From Bacteroidota bacterium (GTDB taxonomy: Bacteria > Bacteroidota > Bacteroidia > NORP154): a stretch of DNA of 25,811 bases. Under the pieces are notes generated by a model. It ran no database searches, was not told where the DNA came from, and worked only from the letters and a program-made list of their open reading frames with translations. Position numbers and translations under genes: made by a program. Positions 22,450 to 25,811 of this stretch are shown one piece after another (position 1 is the stretch's first letter; the number at the start of each line of letters is the position of its first letter). The DNA lies in contig NVRZ01000026.1 in NCBI GenBank assembly GCA_002401055.1, positions 1-25,811 of the forward strand. The letters run 5' to 3'.

Positions 22450-22824
22450 ATGGAAGCAATAAACTTGAAAGGTACTTACGACACACCAAGTGTCACACTT
22501 GACCCGGAAAATGGAAATTTTGAGATATCTGGCAGGTCCTACCCTGAAGATACTGCGGAATTCTACATCCCTATTCTCGAATGGTTGAGTAATTATATTC
22601 AGCATCCTAACGAACACACCAAATTTGTTTTCAAGTTAGATTATTTTAACTCATCCTCATATAAGCCGTTTTTGGATATGTTCTTAAAACTGGCGGAAGC
22701 CAAGGAAAAGGGCCACGATGTTAGTATTGAGTGGTTTTTTAAGGAAGGTGACTGGGATATTAAGGAAGCCGGAGAAGAGTTTTCTGAAATTGTAGAGCTT
22801 CCATTTGAATACAGTTCGTTTTAA
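22450..22824 (+). CDS. siaC: SiaC family regulatory phosphoprotein (DUF1987)
   Basis: This 124-residue protein matches SiaC/DUF1987. It opens with the phrase D-T-P-S-V-T-L-D-P-E-N-G and continues with G-R-S-Y-P-E-D-T-A-E-F-Y-I-P-I-L-E-W, both characteristic. The phosphorylation segment reads Y-F-N-S68-S-S, where Pseudomonas SiaC has threonine 68, so serine replaces threonine at the modified position here. The partner kinase gene is directly upstream. In Bacteroidota the target is not established; a downstream sensor with a PAS domain follows 187 bases later. Confidence 0.92.
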   Translation: MEAINLKGTYDTPSVTLDPENGNFEISGRSYPEDTAEFYIPILEWLSNYIQHPNEHTKFVFKLDYFNSSSYKPFLDMFLKLAEAKEKGHDVSIEWFFKEGDWDIKEAGEEFSEIVELPFEYSSF

Positions 22825-23011
22825 ACGGCGTATTTACCCGTAGACTTTATTGTTTAAAACTTATCGTCCAGCATGAACAGTGGTTGGGAGTTTTATTCAG
22901 AATTTAGCTAGTCCAGTCTTTCGGGTGTGATAGCATAACAAAATCTCCTGTTTCACGTATAATTAATCTTGTTCCACTCGTTATGAGTATGAGCAGTGTT
23001 TGTTTCCTGAA

Positions 23012-25811
23012 ATGAATATGAATCCGCTTAAGCAATACAGACCATATCGCCACTGCTTAGCCCTAATAGCGTGCTTATTCCTGCTAATGGTAGCGGAATT
23101 ACCGTCCAATGCCCAAATAATTCACTTTAATAGATACTCCATTGAGCATGGTTTGGCTCAATCTCAAGTCAGCACCATGTGTCAGGATAAATATGGAAAT
23201 ATTTGGTTTGGTACTTACGGCGGTGGAGTGTCCAGGTTTAATGGGTTGTCGTTTGAGAATTTTACTACTGAAGATGGGTTGGCTAACAACCAGGTAAATA
23301 AAATTATCAAGGACAAGGATGATAACTTATGGTTCTGTACAGATGGTGGAGTTTCATTTTTATCCGTTGCATTCCTTAATAGAGAGGATACTTCTAGTCA
23401 AACTTTTATTAATTATACCGAAGAGCATGGCTTGGCCGGAAATAATGTATGGACTGGCTTGGAAGACAAGGATGGTACTATGTGGTTTGGTACCAATGAA
23501 GGATTGAGCCAAATGGTGGGAGCATCTGTAACGGGAACTAAAAGCCTGTTTATCAACTCAAAGCTGGGGCTAAGCCATAATGTTGTTAGGTCTTTGCTGC
23601 AAGATAACAATGGGATATATTGGATAGGCACGGAAAGCGGATTAACAAGGTATGATCCGTCAGAGTCTAAGGGCGATAACTATTCCTATTTCAGTACAAA
23701 ACATGGACTTGACAATGATTTTATCTGGTCAATCTTTGAGGATTTAGAAGGAAATATTTGGATTGGAACTGGGGAAGGGATCGCAAGAATTGAGGCAGCC
23801 AAAAGGTCAAGCCCAGAGGAAATTAAGTTTGAGTTCTTCGATAAGGTTAATGGTATTGGATTGAATATTGTTTATTCAATCATGCAGGATAAAGATCAGA
23901 ACATCTGGTTTGCTTGCTGGGGAGGAATAGGAGCAATAAAATACAGTTCTGGTTCAGGAAGGTTCTCAAGACTAACCACAAATGATGGATTGTGTGATAA
24001 TAATTTGATGTCGCTGCTGGAGGATGTTGAAGGCAATCTATGGTTTGGTACTTATGGTATGGGAGCGTGCAAGATCAATAATCGCTGCTTTGAAATATTC
24101 TCAAGGACAGCTGGACTAGCAGATAATTTTGTTTGGTGTGTGATTGAAGATCAAAACTCAAATATATGGGTTGGAGGTAATCAAGGAGGAGTGACTAGAA
24201 TTATTAAAAACAAAAGTGGTTTAAAGCTAGATCAAAAATCCGTATTGCAGACCTTTAGTGAGGAGCAGGGCCTGATAGGTGAAAGAGTATATTCAATATT
24301 AATGGATCATGCTGGGGATCTTTGGTTTTCCACAGAAGATGGAGTATCGAGATTAAAAATGCCCTTGCCTGATTTTGCCCCTGATGGGGTGAGTAGACCC
24401 AAATTGAACTTTATTAACTATAACAATAGAAATGGATTGTCACGCAACAGTACACGGACCATGTTCCAGGACAGTTATGGAAATTATTGGATCGGATATG
24501 TTGGAGGAGGGGTAGCATTATTTAACATTAATAGCGCTGGTAGAATTACTAACTATTCACCCGTCGACAATGAGACCCTAAACACTTATGATACTTATAA
24601 AATTTATGAGGATAAACATGGTGACCTATGGTTTGCAACAGCAGGAGGAGCAATCAAGGCACTGATCAGTGATGAAAAGGGAGACATTTCAAGTTTTGTT
24701 CCTTTTACAACAAGGCAAGGGCTTATACATAATGACGTACGTGCTATTGTTGAAGATAAAAACGGTAGCCTCTGGTTCGGTACCGGAGGTGGTATATCAA
24801 AATATAACCCAGGCAGAACCGGGCAAAAATTTGAAAACTACTCGGTCAGAGAAGGTCTTAGCTCTAGCAGGGTGTATTTGCTATTATTTGACAATGGTCA
24901 AAACCTTTGGGTTGGCACCAATGTGGGTATAGATAGGCTGGACATGAAGCAGTATTTTGGTACATCGCAAAAGTTTGATGCTGCTCAGAATGAGTTTATG
25001 TCCCGTGGTGTCTTGAAGTTTAAGCATTATGGCTTCTCTGAAGGATTTACGGGTAACGAAACCAACACCAACGCCGTTTGCAAGGATGAGGATGGTAATT
25101 TATGGTTTGGAACCATAAGAGGAGTGATTAAGTGTGTATCCGAGGAGGATAAAATCAATTCTCAGGCACCGGTAGTACAAATATTGAGCCTGAATATATT
25201 GAATGAGGCCATGCCCCTGTTGGCAGAGACTGAACTTAGTTATGATAAAAATCATTTGACGTTTAAATTTATCGGAATAACTCATGTCTCTCCAGAGAAG
25301 GTGCTTTATAAACATAGACTACTTGGACATGATGAGCACTGGTCCAATCCATCTGGTGATAACTTCACAGTATTTTCCGGTTTATCTCCCGGTAGCTATA
25401 CATTTCAACTTATTGGTTCTAACTCCGATGGAGTATGGAGTGAAGAGGCAGTTACCTTCAGTTTTTCAATTTTACCTCCATTTTGGAAATCAGTTTGGTT
25501 TTATTTATTGGTCGTATTCTCTTTTGCCTCCTTGGTGTTGGGTATAATCAGGTTTCGTGTAAGAAGCCTCAAAAAAACTGCGGTAAAACTACAAGAGCAA
25601 ATTACGCTTAAGACGAGCGCCTTGCAGGCCAGTGAAAGCCAATATAGAACACTATTTGAGCGGGTGGGAGATAGTATTTTTGTACTTGATAAGAACGATC
25701 ATAAAATTTTGGATTGCAATGCAACGGCACTTAAGATTTATAAATATTCAAAAGAGGAGTTAAGAGCGATGACGCTTTATGATCTTCATCCTAAAGCGCA
25801 AATTAAAAATG
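23012..25811 (+). CDS. Propeller sensor with Y_Y_Y region, membrane span and PAS domain (3' end outside the window)
   Basis: The frame is open from ATG 23012 to the window edge (933 codons). A signal peptide (about 1-35, cleavage after S-N-A-Q) leads into 14 two-component-regulator propeller repeats of the form D-x-x-G-N-x-W-F-G-T-x-x-G, which would form two seven-bladed propellers in the periplasm. A Y_Y_Y-type immunoglobulin-like region (about 735-820) precedes one membrane span (about 826-848), a linker helix and the start of a PAS domain (from about 873, Y-R-T-L-F-E-R-V-G-D-S-I-F-V-L-D). The output module is beyond the edge: SpoIIE phosphatase, histidine kinase or GGDEF are all possible. 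Confidence 0.92.
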   Translation, partial: MNMNPLKQYRPYRHCLALIACLFLLMVAELPSNAQIIHFNRYSIEHGLAQSQVSTMCQDKYGNIWFGTYGGGVSRFNGLSFENFTTEDGLANNQVNKIIKDKDDNLWFCTDGGVSFLSVAFLNREDTSSQTFINYTEEHGLAGNNVWTGLEDKDGTMWFGTNEGLSQMVGASVTGTKSLFINSKLGLSHNVVRSLLQDNNGIYWIGTESGLTRYDPSESKGDNYSYFSTKHGLDNDFIWSIFEDLEGNIWIGTGEGIARIEAAKRSSPEEIKFEFFDKVNGIGLNIVYSIMQDKDQNIWFACWGGIGAIKYSSGSGRFSRLTTNDGLCDNNLMSLLEDVEGNLWFGTYGMGACKINNRCFEIFSRTAGLADNFVWCVIEDQNSNIWVGGNQGGVTRIIKNKSGLKLDQKSVLQTFSEEQGLIGERVYSILMDHAGDLWFSTEDGVSRLKMPLPDFAPDGVSRPKLNFINYNNRNGLSRNSTRTMFQDSYGNYWIGYVGGGVALFNINSAGRITNYSPVDNETLNTYDTYKIYEDKHGDLWFATAGGAIKALISDEKGDISSFVPFTTRQGLIHNDVRAIVEDKNGSLWFGTGGGISKYNPGRTGQKFENYSVREGLSSSRVYLLLFDNGQNLWVGTNVGIDRLDMKQYFGTSQKFDAAQNEFMSRGVLKFKHYGFSEGFTGNETNTNAVCKDEDGNLWFGTIRGVIKCVSEEDKINSQAPVVQILSLNILNEAMPLLAETELSYDKNHLTFKFIGITHVSPEKVLYKHRLLGHDEHWSNPSGDNFTVFSGLSPGSYTFQLIGSNSDGVWSEEAVTFSFSILPPFWKSVWFYLLVVFSFASLVLGIIRFRVRSLKKTAVKLQEQITLKTSALQASESQYRTLFERVGDSIFVLDKNDHKILDCNATALKIYKYSKEELRAMTLYDLHPKAQIKN

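Noticed and set aside
23319..25547. Several 62-87-codon frames on both strands within the propeller sensor
   Set aside because: The sensor frame is open across the whole interval with 14 regular repeats, so these are shadows.
1..25811. CRISPR array
   Set aside because: The repeated elements are about 40-80 bases, imperfect, separated by whole genes and tied to stop codons. There are no short regular spacers and no cas genes.

Overview
The window is AT-rich chromosomal DNA from a member of the Bacteroidota, most likely a marine-type Cytophagales. The evidence is a type IX secretion (T9SS) C-terminal sorting domain, a SiaB/SiaC pair next to a two-component-regulator propeller sensor, many short-lipobox lipoproteins, MORN_2 and PD40 repeat proteins, and A-rich leaders with no strong Shine-Dalgarno sequence. 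The genus cannot be fixed from the sequence alone.

Region 1 (about 0.8-8.9 kb) is the most unusual part. Ten plus-strand genes, nearly all unrecognised and mostly exported (signal peptides or lipoproteins), are separated by copies of one degenerate, asymmetric hairpin element. The short form is about 40 nt: a variable arm ending in TAAC, then AAAGGC, a loop of about 10 nt, GCC, a five-base spacer close to GGGCC, and GTTAG plus a variable arm. The element follows each stop codon (sometimes containing it), and the next start codon lies shortly after its right arm. One-gene units joined by polarised hairpins are the layout of an integron cassette array, but the sites are shorter than classical attC sites and no integrase is in the window. 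A small excisionase-like HTH gene lies to the left.

Region 2 (8.9-14.1 kb) has minus-strand genes: a zinc-ribbon membrane protein, a polytopic membrane protein and a Tat-exported YaeI-type phosphoesterase. The first two starts are preceded by related repeats, possibly a second inverted mini-array. A plus-strand run follows: a secreted protein, a TonB C-terminal domain protein, and a PD40 propeller protein whose T9SS sorting domain appears to be split off by a one-base frameshift. It ends at a perfect palindromic terminator that lies inside the 3' end of a convergent lipoprotein gene.

Region 3 (14.1-18.3 kb) looks like a small defence-type island between a long hairpin element and a tRNA-Ser(TGA) gene. 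A well-formed sigma-54 promoter precedes five co-directional genes: a GIY-YIG-like protein, an unknown protein, a winged-helix membrane protein, a TIR-domain protein and a protein with an R-x5-H HEPN-like motif.

Region 4 (18.4-25.8 kb) is conventional chromosome: an SRPBCC protein, an AraC-type regulator, a small alpha/beta-barrel-like protein and a class III aminotransferase on the minus strand. Divergently from these come SiaB, SiaC and a large 14-repeat propeller sensor with a Y_Y_Y region, one transmembrane segment and a PAS domain. The sensor runs off the right edge.
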